A stretch of DNA of 64,000 nucleotides from assembly GCF_905171765.1 (NCBI RefSeq), contig NC_053392.1, positions 372,719,963 through 372,783,962 on the forward strand. Reading direction: 5' to 3'. Below, one piece after another: positions 1 to 10,990 of the stretch. The stretch comes from Bufo bufo. Taxonomy: Eukaryota; Chordata; Amphibia; Anura; Bufonidae. The notes under the pieces are model-generated. The model worked only from the letters and a program-made list of their open reading frames with translations. It was not told where the DNA came from and did not search any database. Numbering within the stretch: the stretch's first letter is position 1; every line of letters begins with the position of its first letter. Both the position numbers and the translations under genes were made by a program.

Positions 1-20
1 CTATCTATCTATCTATCTCA

Positions 21-59
<39 letters not shown>

Positions 60-153
60 ATATCTATCTATCATCTATCTATCTATCTATCTATCTATTA
101 TTCTATCTATCTCATATCTATCTATTATTCTATCTATCATCTATCTATCTTTA

Positions 154-193
<40 letters not shown>

Positions 194-258
194 GTCTATC
201 TATCAATCTATCTATCTATCTATTATTCTATCTATCTCATATCTATCTATCTATCTCA

Positions 259-299
<41 letters not shown>

Positions 300-334
300 A
301 TCTAACTAACTATATATCTATTATTCTATCTATA

Positions 335-366
<32 letters not shown>

Positions 367-416
367 GTCTATCTATCAATCTATCTATCTATCTATCTAT
401 TATTCTATCTATCTCA

Positions 417-465
<49 letters not shown>

Positions 466-500
466 ATCTAACTAACTATATATCTATTATTCTATCTATA

Positions 501-545
<45 letters not shown>

Positions 546-580
546 CATATCTATCTATCATTCTATCTATGTATCTACAA
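1..580. repeat. (TATC)n microsatellite, left segment
   Basis: Near-continuous TATC/CTAT tetranucleotide repeat with interruptions such as tattattc, tcatatc and ctaactaac. The interruptions themselves recur in blocks (for example 290-340 and 465-500), so the array grew partly by duplication of longer segments. It begins outside the window. No gene is supported; long TATC-derived open frames are an effect of the repeat. Confidence 0.97.
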
Positions 581-591
581 AACAGAAAGGA

Positions 592-813
592 AAGAAGCAG
601 CACACAAAAAAAGAAACAAACGGGTGCAAAAATATCCTCCTGAGAGACCTGCGACCAAGATCTCATGTATGGATAATAGAACAAAAGAAGGCAGCACTCC
701 AGATAATGATGAAAAAGTGGACGGTTTATTCACTGATGAGCTGATGAGCTATGCTGATGAGTGAATAAACCGTCCACTTTTTCATCATTATCTGGAGTGC
801 TGCCTTCTTTTGC
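592..813. repeat. Dispersed repeat ending in a near-perfect 53-bp inverted repeat
   Basis: A non-tetranucleotide island inside the microsatellite. Positions 681-733 are the reverse complement of 761-813 with one mismatch, separated by a 27-nt loop carrying three CTGATGA motifs. A related sequence (agcactccaa..., tttattcac-like core) lies at 54196-54304, also flanked by TATC repeats, so this is a dispersed family. The family name is not known to me. Confidence 0.8.
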
Positions 814-874
<61 letters not shown>

Positions 875-925
875 TATTCTATCTATCTCATATCTATCTC
901 ATATCTATCTATCCGTCTATCTATG

Positions 926-964
<39 letters not shown>

Positions 965-1227
965 TATCTATCTATCCTTCTATCTATCTATCTATCTATT
1001 ATTCTGTCTATCCATCTATCTATCTATTATCTATCTATTATTCTATCTATCTGTCTATCTATCTATCATCTATCTATCTATCTATCTATCTATCTCCTAT
1101 CTATCTATCTATCTCCTATCTATCTATGTATCTATCTATTATTCTATCTATCTATCTCATATCTATCTCATATCTATCTATCCGTCTATCTATCTATGTA
1201 TCTATCTATCTATTATCTATCTATCCT

Positions 1228-1260
<33 letters not shown>

Positions 1261-1314
1261 TATTCTGTCTATCCATCTATCTATCTATTATCTATCTATT
1301 ATTTTATCTATCTG

Positions 1315-1348
<34 letters not shown>

Positions 1349-1422
1349 CCTATCTATCTATCTTTCTATCTATTATCTATCTATCTATTATTCTATCTAT
1401 CTATCTATCTATCTATCTCTCA

Positions 1423-1519
<97 letters not shown>

Positions 1520-1536
1520 ATCTATCTATCTATCTA
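814..1536. repeat. (TATC)n microsatellite, second segment
   Basis: The same tetranucleotide array continues with interruptions (ctcctatc, ccttc, ccgtc), including a block of roughly 240 bp repeated between about 880-1080 and 1140-1340. It ends at the TA target of a Tc1 element. Confidence 0.97.
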
Positions 1537-3119
1537 CACTGCTCATAAAAAATAAAGGGAACACAAAAATAACACATCCTAGATCAGAATTAATTAAATA
1601 TTCTTCTGAAATACTTTGTTCTTTTCATAGTTGAATGTGCTGACAACAAAATCACACAAAAATTAAAAAATGGAAATCAAAATTTTCAACCCATGGAGGT
1701 CTGGATTTGGAGTCACACTCAAAATTAAAGTGGAAAAACACACTACAGGCTGAACCAACTTTGATGTAATGTCCTTAAAACAAGTCAAAATGAGGCTCAG
1801 TAGTGTGTGTGGCCTCCACGTGCCTGTATGACCTCCCTACAACGCCTGTGCATGCTCCTGATGAGGTGGCAGACGGTCTCCTGAGGGATCTCCTCCCAGA
1901 CCTGGACTAAAGCATCTGCCAACTCCTGGACAGTCTGGGGTGCAACGTGACGTTGGTGGATAGAGCGAGACATGATGTCCCAGATGTGCTCAATTGGATT
2001 CAGGTCTGGGGAACGGGCGGGCCAGTCCATAGCATCAATGCCTTCGTCTTGCAGGAACTGCTGACACACTCCAGCCACATGAGGTCTAGCATTGTCTTGC
2101 ATTAGGAGGAACCCAGGGCCAACCGCACCAGAATATGGTCTCACAAGGGGTCTGAGGATTTTATCTCGGTACCTAATGGCAGTCAGGCTACCTCTGGCGA
2201 GCAAATGTAGGGCTGTGCGGCCCTCCAAAGAAATGCCACCCCTCACCATTAATGACCCAATGCCAAACTGGTCATGCTGGAGGATGTTGCAGGCAGCAGA
2301 ACGTTCTCCACGGCATCTCCAGACTCTGTCACGTCTGTCACATGTGCTCAGTGTGAACCTGCTTTCATCTGTGAAGAGCACAGGGCGCCAGTGGCAAATT
2401 TGCCAATCTTGGTGTTCTCTGGCAAATGCCAAACGTCCTGCACGGTGTTGGGCTGTAAGCACAACCCCCACCTGTGGACGTCGGGCCCTCATATCACCCT
2501 CATGGAGTCTGTTTCTGACCGTTTGAGCAGACACATGCACATTTGTGGCCTGCTGGAGGTCATTTTGCAGGGCTCTGGCAGTGCTCCTTCTGTTCCTCCT
2601 TGCACAAAGGCGGAGGTAGCGGTCATGCTGCTGGGTTGTTGCCCTCCTACAGCCTCCTCCACGTCTCCTGATGTACTGGCCTGTGTACTGTTAGCGCCTC
2701 CATGCTCTGGACACTACGCTGACAGACACAGCAACCCTTCTTGCCACAGCTCGCATTGATGTGCCATCCTGGATAAGCTGCACTACCTGAGCCACTTGTG
2801 TGGCTTGTAGACTCCGTCTCATGCTACCACTAGAGTGAAAGCACCGCCAGCATTCAAAAGTGACCAAAACATCAGCCAGGAAGCATAGGAACTGAGAAGT
2901 GGTCTGTGATCACCACCTGCAGAACCACTCCTTTATTGGGGGTGTCTTGCTAATTGCCTATAATTTCCACCTGTTGTCTATCCCATTTGCACAACAGCAT
3001 GTGAAATTGATTGTCACTCAGTGTTGCTTCCTAAGTGGACTGTTTGATTTCACAGAAGTGTGATTGACTTGGAGTTACATTGAGTTGTTTAAGTGTTCCC
3101 TTTATTTTTTTGAGCAGTG
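1537..3119 (-). mobile_element. Tc1-like DNA transposon A, nearly full length
   Basis: A 1583-bp element with terminal inverted repeats of about 28 bp starting cactgctca (left 1537-1564, right 3092-3119). It is flanked on both sides by TA (1535-1536 and 3120-3121), the target duplication expected of Tc1/mariner elements. It sits inside the TATC microsatellite. The transposase reading frame is on the minus strand and has one visible nonsense codon. A complete pair of ends and a nearly open gene suggest a fairly young copy. Confidence 0.95.
1797..2822 (-). pseudogene. Tc1-family transposase, full length with one internal stop
   Basis: The minus frame from the ATG at 2822 to the stop at 1797 encodes 341 codons, the usual Tc1 transposase length, in one frame throughout. 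The only break I see is a TAA at 2693-2691 within the N-terminal DNA-binding part, where a tyrosine-type codon would be expected. The downstream open part begins at 2540. The DDE domain is present: VLFTDESRF, then LMQDNARPH, then SPDLNPIEH, with 34 residues between the second D and the E (DD34E). The family cuts and pastes transposons at TA sites in the nucleus. The single stop makes this copy non-functional unless read through. Confidence 0.93.
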
Positions 3120-3121
3120 TA

Positions 3122-3125
3122 TCTC

Positions 3126-3199
<74 letters not shown>

Positions 3200-3200
3200 C

Positions 3201-3234
<34 letters not shown>

Positions 3235-3255
3235 CCTATCTATCTATCTATCTCC
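3122..3255. repeat. (TATC)n microsatellite, third segment
   Basis: A tetranucleotide block between two Tc1 insertions with the same ctcctatc interruptions as the array on the left. It is best read as part of the same original microsatellite. Confidence 0.95.
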
Positions 3256-3615
3256 TACAGTCAGGTCCATAAATATTGGGACATCGACACAATTCTAACA
3301 TTTTTGGCTCTGTACACCACCACAATGGATTTGAAATGAAACGAACAAGATGTGCTTTAACTGCAGACTGTCAGCTTTAATTTGAGGTTATTTACATCCA
3401 AATCAGGTGAACGATGTAGGAATTACAACATTTTTCATATGTGCCTCCCAGTTGTTAAGGGACCAAAAGTAATGGGACAATTGGCTTCTCAGCTGTTCCA
3501 TGGCCAGGTGTGTGTTATTCCCTCATTATCCCAATTACAATGAGCAGATAAAAGGTCCAGAGTTAATTTCAAGTGTGCTATTTGCATTGGAAATCTGTTG
3601 CTGTCAACTCTCAAG

Positions 3616-3739
3616 ATGAGATCCAAAGAGCTGTCACTATCAGTGAAGCAAGCCATCATTAGGCTGAAAAAACAAAACAAACCCTTCAGAGAGATAGCAA
3701 AAACATTAGGCCTGGCCAAAACAACTGTTTGGAACATTC
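3616..3739 (+). pseudogene. Tc1-B transposase, N-terminal fragment
   Basis: This encodes the start MRSKELSLSVKQAIIRLKK and about 22 further residues of the N-terminal helix-turn-helix DNA-binding region. It is nearly identical to the first residues of the copy at 18551. The frame is broken by the TTAA insertion at 3740-3743; the remainder is at 9034-9942. Confidence 0.9.
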
Positions 3740-3743
3740 TTAA

Positions 3744-4065
3744 CCACTTCCCGCCACGCTAACGCCGAAAGGCGTCATTTCTGCGGCGCTCCCAGGTCAC
3801 ACTAACGCCAATAGGCGTCATCTCGCGTGAGCCGAGATTTCCTGTGAACGCGCGCACACAGGCGCGCGCGCTCACAGGAACGGAAGGTAAGAGAGTTGAT
3901 CTCCAGCCTGCCAGCGGCGATCGTTCGCTGGCAGGCTGGAGATGTGTTTTTTTTAACCCCTAACAGGTATATTAGACGCTGTTTTGATAACAGCGTCTAA
4001 TATACCTGCTACCTGGTCCTCTGGTGGTCCCCTTTGTTTGGATCGACCACCAGAGGACACAGGTA
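3744..4065. repeat. Chain of GC-rich hairpins at the left end of TTAA element 1
   Basis: Successive inverted repeats are visible: cctgtgaacgcgcg/cgcgcgctcacagg (about 3840-3880), atctccagcctgccagc with its complement (about 3899-3942), ggtatattagacgctgtt with its complement (about 3966-4010), and an imperfect stem around gtcctctggtggtc (about 4010-4070). Spacers are short. The matching end of the second TTAA element (31193-31990) has the same style with different stems. Confidence 0.8.
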
Positions 4066-4139
4066 GCTCAGTAAAGTAGCACCAAGCACCACTACACTAC
4101 ACTACACCCCCTCCCCCGTCACTTATTAACCCCTTATTA

Positions 4140-5830
4140 GCCCCTGATCACCCCATATAGACTCCCTGATTACCCCCCTGTCATTGATTACCCCCCTGTC
4201 ATTGATTACCCCCCTGTAAAGCTCCATTCAGACGTCCGCATGATTTTTACGGATCCACTGATAGATGGATCGGATCCGCAAAACGCATCCGGACGTCTGA
4301 ATGAAGCCTTACAGGGGCGTGATCAATGACTGTGGTGATCACCCCATATAGACTCCCTGATCACCCCCCTGTCATTGATTACACCCCTGTCATTGATCAC
4401 CCCCCTGTAAAGCTCCATTCAGACGTCCGCATGATTTTTACGGATGCACTGATAGATGGATCCGATCCGCAAAACGCATCCGGACGTCTGAATGAAGCCT
4501 TACAGGGGCATGATCAATGACTGTGGTGATCACCCCATATAGACTCCCTGATCACCCCCCTGTAAAGCTCCATTCAGATGTCCGCATGATTTTTACGGAT
4601 GCACTGATAGATGGATCCGATCCGCAAAACGCATCCGGACGTCTGAATGAAGCCTTACAGGGGCATGATCAATGACTGTGGTGATCACCCCATATAGACT
4701 CCCTGATCACCCCCCTGTAAAGCTCCATTCAGATGTCCGCATGATTTTTACGGATGCACTGATAGATGGATCGGATCCGCAAAACGCATCCGGACGTCTG
4801 AATGAAGCCTTACAGGGGCATGATCAATGACTGTGGTGATTACCCCCCTGTAAAGCTCCATTCAGATGTCCGCATGATTTTTACGGATGCACTGATAGAT
4901 GGATCGGATCCGCAAAACGCATCCGGACGTCTGAATGAAGCCTTACAGGGGCGTGATCAATGACTGTGGTGATCACTCCATATAGACTCCCTGATCACCC
5001 CCCTGTCATTGATTACCCCCCTGTCATTGATTACCCCCCTGTAAAGCTCCATTCAGACGTCCGCATGATTTTTACGGATCCACTGATAGATGGATCGGAT
5101 CCGCAAAACGCATCCGGACGTCTGAATGAAGCCTTACAGGGGCATGATCAATGACTGTGGTGATCACACCATATAGACTCCCTGATCACCCCCCTGTCAT
5201 TGATTACCCCCCTGTAAAGCTCCATTCAGATGTCCGCATGATTTTTACGGATGCACTGATAGATGGATCGGATCCGCAAAACGCATCCGGACGTCTGAAT
5301 GAAGCCTTACAGGGGCGTGATCAATGACTGTGGTGATCACCCCATATAGACTCCCTGATCACCCCCCTGTCATTGATTACCCCCCTGTCATTGATTACCC
5401 CCCTGTAAAGCTCCATTCAGACGTCCGCATGATTTTTACGGATCCACTGATAGATGGATCGGATCCGCAAAACGCATCCGGACGTCTGAATGAAGCCTTA
5501 CAGGGGCATGATCAATGACTGTGGTGATCACACCATATAGACTCCCTGATCACCCCCCTGTCATTGATTACCCCCCTGTCATTGATTACCCCCCTGTAAA
5601 GCTCCATTCAGACGTCCGCATGATTTTTACGGATCCACTGATAGATGGATCGGATCCGCAAAACGCATCCGGACGTCTGAATGAAGCCTTACAGGGGCGT
5701 GATCAATGACTGTGGTGATCACCCCATATAGACTCCCTGATCACCCCCCTGTCATTGATCACCCCCCCTGTCATTGATCACCCCCCTGTCATTGATCACC
5801 CCCCTGTAAGGCTCCATTCAGACATTTTTT
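4140..5830. repeat. Nine-copy tandem array of about 145-205 bp units
   Basis: Nine full units plus a truncated tenth. Each has a core inverted repeat of about 83 bp (attcagacgtccg ... cggacgtctgaat) around gatttttacggat, followed by ttacaggggc, tgatcaatgactgtggtgat and catatagactccctgatc. Unit length varies because the 16-bp subrepeat ccctgtcattgattac occurs zero to three times per unit. The 64-codon open frames in the units are not genes. Confidence 0.92.
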
Positions 5831-8500
5831 TGGCCCAAGTTAGCGGAATTATTATTATTTTTTTCTTACAAAGTCTCATATTCCACTAACTTGTGTCAAA
5901 AAATAAAATCTCACATGAACTCACCATACCCCTCACGGAAACCAAATGCGTAAAATTTTTTAGACATTTATATTCCAGACTTCTTCTCACGCTTTAGGGC
6001 CCCTAGAATGCCAGGGCAGTATAAATACCCCACATGTGACCCCATTTCGGAAAGAAGACACCCCCAGGTATTCCGTGAGGGGCATATTGAGTCCATGAAA
6101 GATTGAAATTTTTGTCCCAAGTTAGCGGAACGGGAGACTTTGTGAGAAAAAAATTAAAAATATCAATTTCCGCTAACTTGTGCCAAAAAAAAAAATTTCT
6201 ATGAACTCGCCATGCCCCTCATTTAATACCTTGGGGTGTCTTCTTTCCAAAATGGGGTCACATGTTGGGTATTTATACTGCCCTGGCATTCTAGGGGCCC
6301 CAAAGCGTGAGAAGAAGTCTGGTATCCAAATGTCTAAAAATGCTCTCCTAAAAGGAATTTGGGCACCTTTGCGCATCTAGGCTGCAAAAAAGTGTCACAC
6401 ATCTGGTATCGCCGTACTCAGGAGAAGTTGGGGAATGTGTTTTGGGGTGTCATTTTACATATACCCATGCTGGGTGAGAGAAATATCTTGGTCAAATGCC
6501 AACTTTGTATAAAAAAATGGGAAAAGTTGTCTTTTGCCAAGATATTTCTCTCACCCAGCATGGGTATATGTAAAATGACACCCCAAAACACATTCCCCAA
6601 CTTCTCCTGAATACGGCGATACCACATGTGTGACACTTTTTTGCAGCCTAGGTGGGCAAAGGGGCCCACATTCCAAAGAGCACCTTTAGGATTTCACAGG
6701 TCATTTACCTACTTACCACACATTAGGGCCCCTGGAAAATGCCAGGGCAGTATAACTACCCAACAAGTGACCCCATTTTGGAAAGAAGACACCCCAAGGT
6801 ATTCCGTGAGGGGCATGGCGAGTTCCTAGAATTTTTTATTTTTTGTCACAAGTTAGTGGAAAAATTTTTTTTTTTTTTTTTTTCATACAAAGTCTCATAT
6901 TCCACTAACTTGTGACAAAAAATAAAAACTTCCATGAACTCACTATGCCCATCAGCGAATACCTTGGGGTCTCTTCTTTCCAAAATGGGGTCACTTGTGG
7001 GGTAGTTATACTGCCCTGGCATTCTAGGGGCCCAAATGTGTGGTAAGGAGTTTGAAATCAAATTCTGTAAAAAATGACCTGTGAAATCCGAAAGGTGCTC
7101 TTTGGAATATGGGCCCCTTTGCCCACCTAGGCTGCAAAAACGTGTCACACATCTGGTATCCCCGTACTCAGGAGAAGGTGGGGAATGTGTTTGGGGTGTC
7201 ATTTTACATATACCCATGCTGGGTGAGAGAAATATCTTGGCAAAAGACAACTTTTCCCATTTTTTTTATACAAAGTTGGCATTTGACCAAGATATTTATC
7301 TCACCCAGCATGGGTATATGTAAAAAGACACCCCAAAACACATTCCTCAACTTCTCCTGAATACAGAGATACCAGATGTGTGACACGTTTTTGCAGCCTA
7401 GGTGGGCAAAGGGGCCCATATTCCAAAGAGCACCTTTCGGATTTCACTGGTCATTTTTTGCAGAATTTGATTTCAAACTCCTTACCACACATTCGGGCCC
7501 CTAGAATGCCAGGGCAGTATAACTACCCCACAAGTGACCCCATTTTGGAAAGAAGAGACCCCAAGGTATTCGCTGATGGGCATAGTGAGTTCATGGAAGT
7601 TTTTATTTTTTGTCACAAGTTAGTGGAATATGAGACTTTGTATGGAAAAAAAAAAAAAAAATCATCATTTTCCACTAACTTGTGACAAAAAATAAAAAAT
7701 TCTAGGAACTTGCCATGCCCCTCACGGAATACCTTGGGGTGTCTTCTTTCCAAAATGGGGTCACTTGTGGGGTAGTTATACTGCCCTGGCATTCTAGGGG
7801 CCCGAATGTGTGGTAAGGAGTTTGAAATCAAATTCTGTAACAAATGACCTGTGAAATCCGAAAGGTGCTCTTTGGAATATGGGCCCCTTTGCCCACCTAG
7901 GCTGCAAAAAAGTGTCACACATCTGGTATTGCCGTACTCAGGAGAAGGTGGGGAATGTGTTTTGGGGTGTCATTTTACATATACCCATGCTGGGTGAGAG
8001 AAATATCTTGGCAAAAGACAACTTTTCCCATTTTTTTATACAAAGTTGGCATTTGACCAAGATATTTATCCCACCCAGCATGGGTATATGTAAAAAGACA
8101 CCCCAAAACACATTCCTCAACTTCTCCTGAATACAGAGATACCAGATGTGTGACACTTTTTTGCAGCCTAGGTGGGCAAAGGGGCCCATATTCCAAAGAG
8201 CACCTTTCGGATTTCACAGGTCATTTTTTACAGAATTTGATTTCAAACTCCTTACCACACATTTGGGCCCCTAGAATGCCAGGGCAGTATAACTACCCCA
8301 CAAGTGACCCCATTTTGGAAAGAAGAGACCCCAAGGTATTTCGTGATGGGCATAGTGAGTTCATAGAAGTTTTTATTTTTTGTCACAAGTTAGTGGAATA
8401 TGAGACTTTGTAAGAAAAAAAAAAAAAAAAATCATCATTTTCCGCTAACTTGTGACAAAAAATAAAAAGTTCTATGAACTCACTATGCCCATCAGCGAAT
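5831..8500. repeat. Palindromic tandem array, period about 780 bp
   Basis: Two kinds of palindrome centre alternate. One type, around cactaacttgtgacaaaaa, lies near 6160, 6870, 7645 and 8425. The other, around gagaaatatcttgg and its complement, lies near 6515, 7258 and 8035. Consecutive centres are about 355-390 bp apart, so each half-unit is an inverted copy of the next. Long A/T runs mark the first type of centre. Mirror-image open frames on both strands follow from this symmetry. Confidence 0.9.
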
Positions 8501-9029
8501 ACCTTAGGGTGTGTACTTTCCGAAATGGGGTCATTTGTGGGGTGTTTGTACTGTCTGGCCATTGTAGAACCTCAGGAAACATGACAGGTGCTCAGAAAGT
8601 CAGAGCTGCTTCAAAAAGCGGAAATTCACATTTTTGTACCATAGTTTGTAAACGCTATAACTTTTACCCAAACCATTTTTTTTTTACCCAAACATTTTTT
8701 TTTTATCAAAGACATGTAGAACTATAAATTTAGAGCAAAATTTCTATATGGATCTCGTTTTTTTTTGCAAAATTTTACAACTGAAAGTGAAAAATGTCAT
8801 TTTTTTGCAAAAAAATCGTTAAATTTCGATTAATAACAAAAAAAGTAAAAATGTCAGCAGCAATGAAATACCACCAAATGAAAGCTCTATTAGTGAGAAG
8901 AAAAGGAGGTAAAATTCATTTGGGTGGTAAGTTGCATGACCGAGCAATAAACGGTGAAAGTAGTGTAGTGCCGATTTGTAAAAAAGGGCCTGGTCTTTAG
9001 GGGGGTATAAACCTGTGGTCCTTAAGTGG
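8501..9029. other. AT-rich right tail of TTAA element 1
   Basis: Low-complexity T- and A-rich DNA leading to the right end (ggtccttaagtgg). No gene, and no clear tandem structure beyond homopolymer runs. Confidence 0.6.
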
Positions 9030-9033
9030 TTAA

Positions 9034-9942
9034 ATAGAAGGAACGCACCAGTGAGCTCAGCAACACCAAAAGATCCACAAGACCATGGAAACAAACTGTG
9101 GTGGATGACCGAAGAATTCTTTCCCTAGTGAATAAAACACCCTTTACAACAGTTGGCCAGATCAAAACACTCTCCAGGAGGTAGGTGTATGTGTGTCAAA
9201 GTCAACAATCAAGAGAATACTTCACCAGAGTGAATACAGAGGGTTCGCCACAAGATGTAAACCATTGGTGAGCCTCAAAAACAGGAAGGCCAGATTAGAG
9301 TTTGCCGAACGACATCTAAAAAAGCCTTCCTAGTTCTGGAACAACATCCTATGGACAGATGAGACCAAGATCAACTTGTACCAGAGTGATGGGAAGAGAA
9401 GAGTATGGAGAAGGAAAGGAACTGCTCATGATCCTAAGCATGCCACCTCATCAGTGAAGCATGGTGGTGGTAGTATCATAGTGTGGGCATGTGTGGCTGC
9501 CAATGGAACTGGTTCTCTTGTATTTATTGATGATGTGACTGCTGACAAAAGCAGCAGGATGAATTCTGAAGTGTTTCGGGCAATATTATCTGCTCATATT
9601 CAGCAAAATGCTTCAGAACTCATTGGACGGCACTTCACAGTGCAGATGGACAATGACCCAAAGCATACTGCAAAAGCAACCAAAGAGTTTTTTAAGGGAA
9701 AGAAGTGGAATGTTATGCAATGGCCAAGTCAATCACCTGACCTGAATCCGATTGAGCATGCATTTCACTTGCTGAAGACAAAACTGAAGGGAAAATGCCC
9801 CAAGAATAAGCAGGAACTGAAGACAGTTGCAGTAGAGGCCTGGCAGAGCATCACCAGGGATGAAACCCAGCGTCTGGTGATGTCTATGCGTTCCAGACTT
9901 CAGGCTGTAATTGACTGCAAAGGATTTGCAACTAAGTATTAA
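9034..9942 (+). pseudogene. Tc1-B transposase, C-terminal fragment (broken)
   Basis: This continues the frame interrupted at 3740. Compared with the copy at 18551, one base is missing near 9165 (frameshift) and there is a TAG at 9331-9333. The open stretch 9376-9942 carries the second part of the DDE domain: VQMDNDPKHT and SPDLNPIEH with 34 residues between D and E. The TDET motif carrying the first catalytic aspartate lies just upstream. Insertion, frameshift and stop make it non-functional. Confidence 0.93.
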
Positions 9943-10197
9943 AAAGTGAAAGTTTGATTTATGATTATTATTCTGTCCCATTACTTTTGGTCCCTTAACA
10001 AGTGGGAGGCAAATATGCAAACTGTTGTAATTCCTACACCGTTCACCTGATTTGGATGTAAATACCCTCAAATTAAAGCTGACAGTCTACAGTTAAAGCA
10101 TATCTTGTTTGTTTCATTTCAAATCCATTGTCGTGGTGTATTGAGCAAAAAAAAAATGAATTGTGTCAATGTCCCAATATTTATGGGCCTGACTGTA

Positions 10198-10233
10198 TCT
10201 ATCTATCTATCTCTCTCCTATCTATCTATTATA

Positions 10234-10279
<46 letters not shown>
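10198..10279. repeat. TATC remnant followed by a (TA)n run
   Basis: A short TATC/TCTC tract (10198-10230) continues the microsatellite beyond Tc1-B, followed by about 40 bp of alternating TA (10237-10279). Confidence 0.93.
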
Positions 10280-10282
<3 letters not shown>

Positions 10283-10550
10283 ACAGAACCTAGTTATCTC
10301 ACCAGTGGAGGCATTTGGTGGAAATTTCAATGCATAAAATGCATATGTGAAATGAGAAACAGGCCTAAGACTATATAATGAATGTCTGTGTATATTCATA
10401 CATTCAGCCCCATACTGAGGATGCATAGGGGAAATACACTGCCCAGTGGATGCTATTCCTGTACTTGCTTGAAATTGGTTATGCTATTTTATTCTGTGTA
10501 TTCAAGTAAGCAAGAGTTCACATCTCCATTTCATTTTTGGTTCTTTGATC

Positions 10551-10839
10551 CGTCAGAAGAACAGAAAAAAAGGATCCTGTAAACAAATGGATCCTGTTGC
10601 ATCCGTTATGCACATTTGGCATCCGTTTGAGCCATTTCTACCTGAGATCCGTTTTTTAGATAGAAAGAAAACTCCTGTTCGCAGTACTTTTTTCCGTCTG
10701 ATAGAACAGATCTCAGAAATGGCTCAAACGGATGCCAAATGTGCATAACGGATGCAAGAGGATCCATTTGTTTACAGGATCCTTTTTTTTTTTTTTTAAA
10801 GATACATCCAGTTTAGTTTTTTCCCCCCGTTCTTCTGAC
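10551..10839. repeat. Foldback repeat, arms of about 110-130 bp
   Basis: 10551-10655 (cgtcagaagaac ... gagccatttctacctgagatc) is matched in reverse complement by 10707-10839. Shared internal blocks include ggatcctgtaaacaaatgg and gcatccgttatgcacattt. A further direct copy of catcagaagaacgg follows at 10841. The architecture is that of a MITE, but no target duplication is obvious. Confidence 0.82.
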
Positions 10840-10990
10840 ACATCAGAAGAACGGAAAATGAAACAGAAATGTAAACTCTCCCTAATTATATTTGTTTTGA
10901 GTACTTTTTTTTTTGCATTTTTCTTGTAATTATGGTAACAGACCTTTTATTGGCATTGTATAGTGTGTATAGCTGTAATATTGTGAAAGG

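Larger units (their letters stand above)
3744..9029. mobile_element. TTAA-flanked non-autonomous DNA element 1 (piggyBac-like ends), 5.3 kb
   Basis: The element is flanked by TTAA at 3740-3743 and 9030-9033, inside the Tc1-B transposase. Its ends are short inverted repeats (ccactt at the left, aagtgg at the right). TTAA targets are used by piggyBac and Kolobok transposases; the C-rich start fits piggyBac better, but this is an inference. There is no transposase. The interior is, in order: hairpin-rich GC segment, nine-copy tandem array, palindromic tandem array, and an AT-rich tail. Short open frames inside are repeat artefacts. Confidence 0.85.
3258..10195 (+). mobile_element. Tc1-like DNA transposon B, split by a 5.3-kb TTAA element
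   Basis: The ends start cagtcaggtccataaatat and form inverted repeats of about 220 bp (about 3258-3480 against about 9975-10195). TA flanks both sides (3256-3257, 10196-10197). The transposase begins at 3616, is cut at 3740 by the TTAA element and resumes near 9034. Removing the insertion leaves an element of about 1.65 kb, close to the related copy at 18193-19801 (1609 bp). Outside lies TATC microsatellite on both sides. Confidence 0.93.

Noticed and set aside
734..765. Three CTGATGA motifs suggesting a hammerhead ribozyme core
   Set aside because: The matching GAAA segment, helix II and cleavage-site arrangement are not present; the motif repeats lie in a hairpin loop.
761..1634. Long open frames of Ser/Ile/Tyr/Leu repeats
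   Set aside because: They are direct translations of the TATC microsatellite in different frames, with no gene context.
2092..2759. Plus-strand open frames of 144 and 161 codons
   Set aside because: They lie antisense to the Tc1 transposase, which has the catalytic motifs.
4326..5709. Repeated 64-codon open frames
   Set aside because: They recur once per unit of a tandem array, contain a hairpin core and have no start or coding context.
6359..8413. Pairs of 83-101 codon open frames on both strands
   Set aside because: They mirror each other because the DNA is a palindromic array; there is no sign of coding selection.
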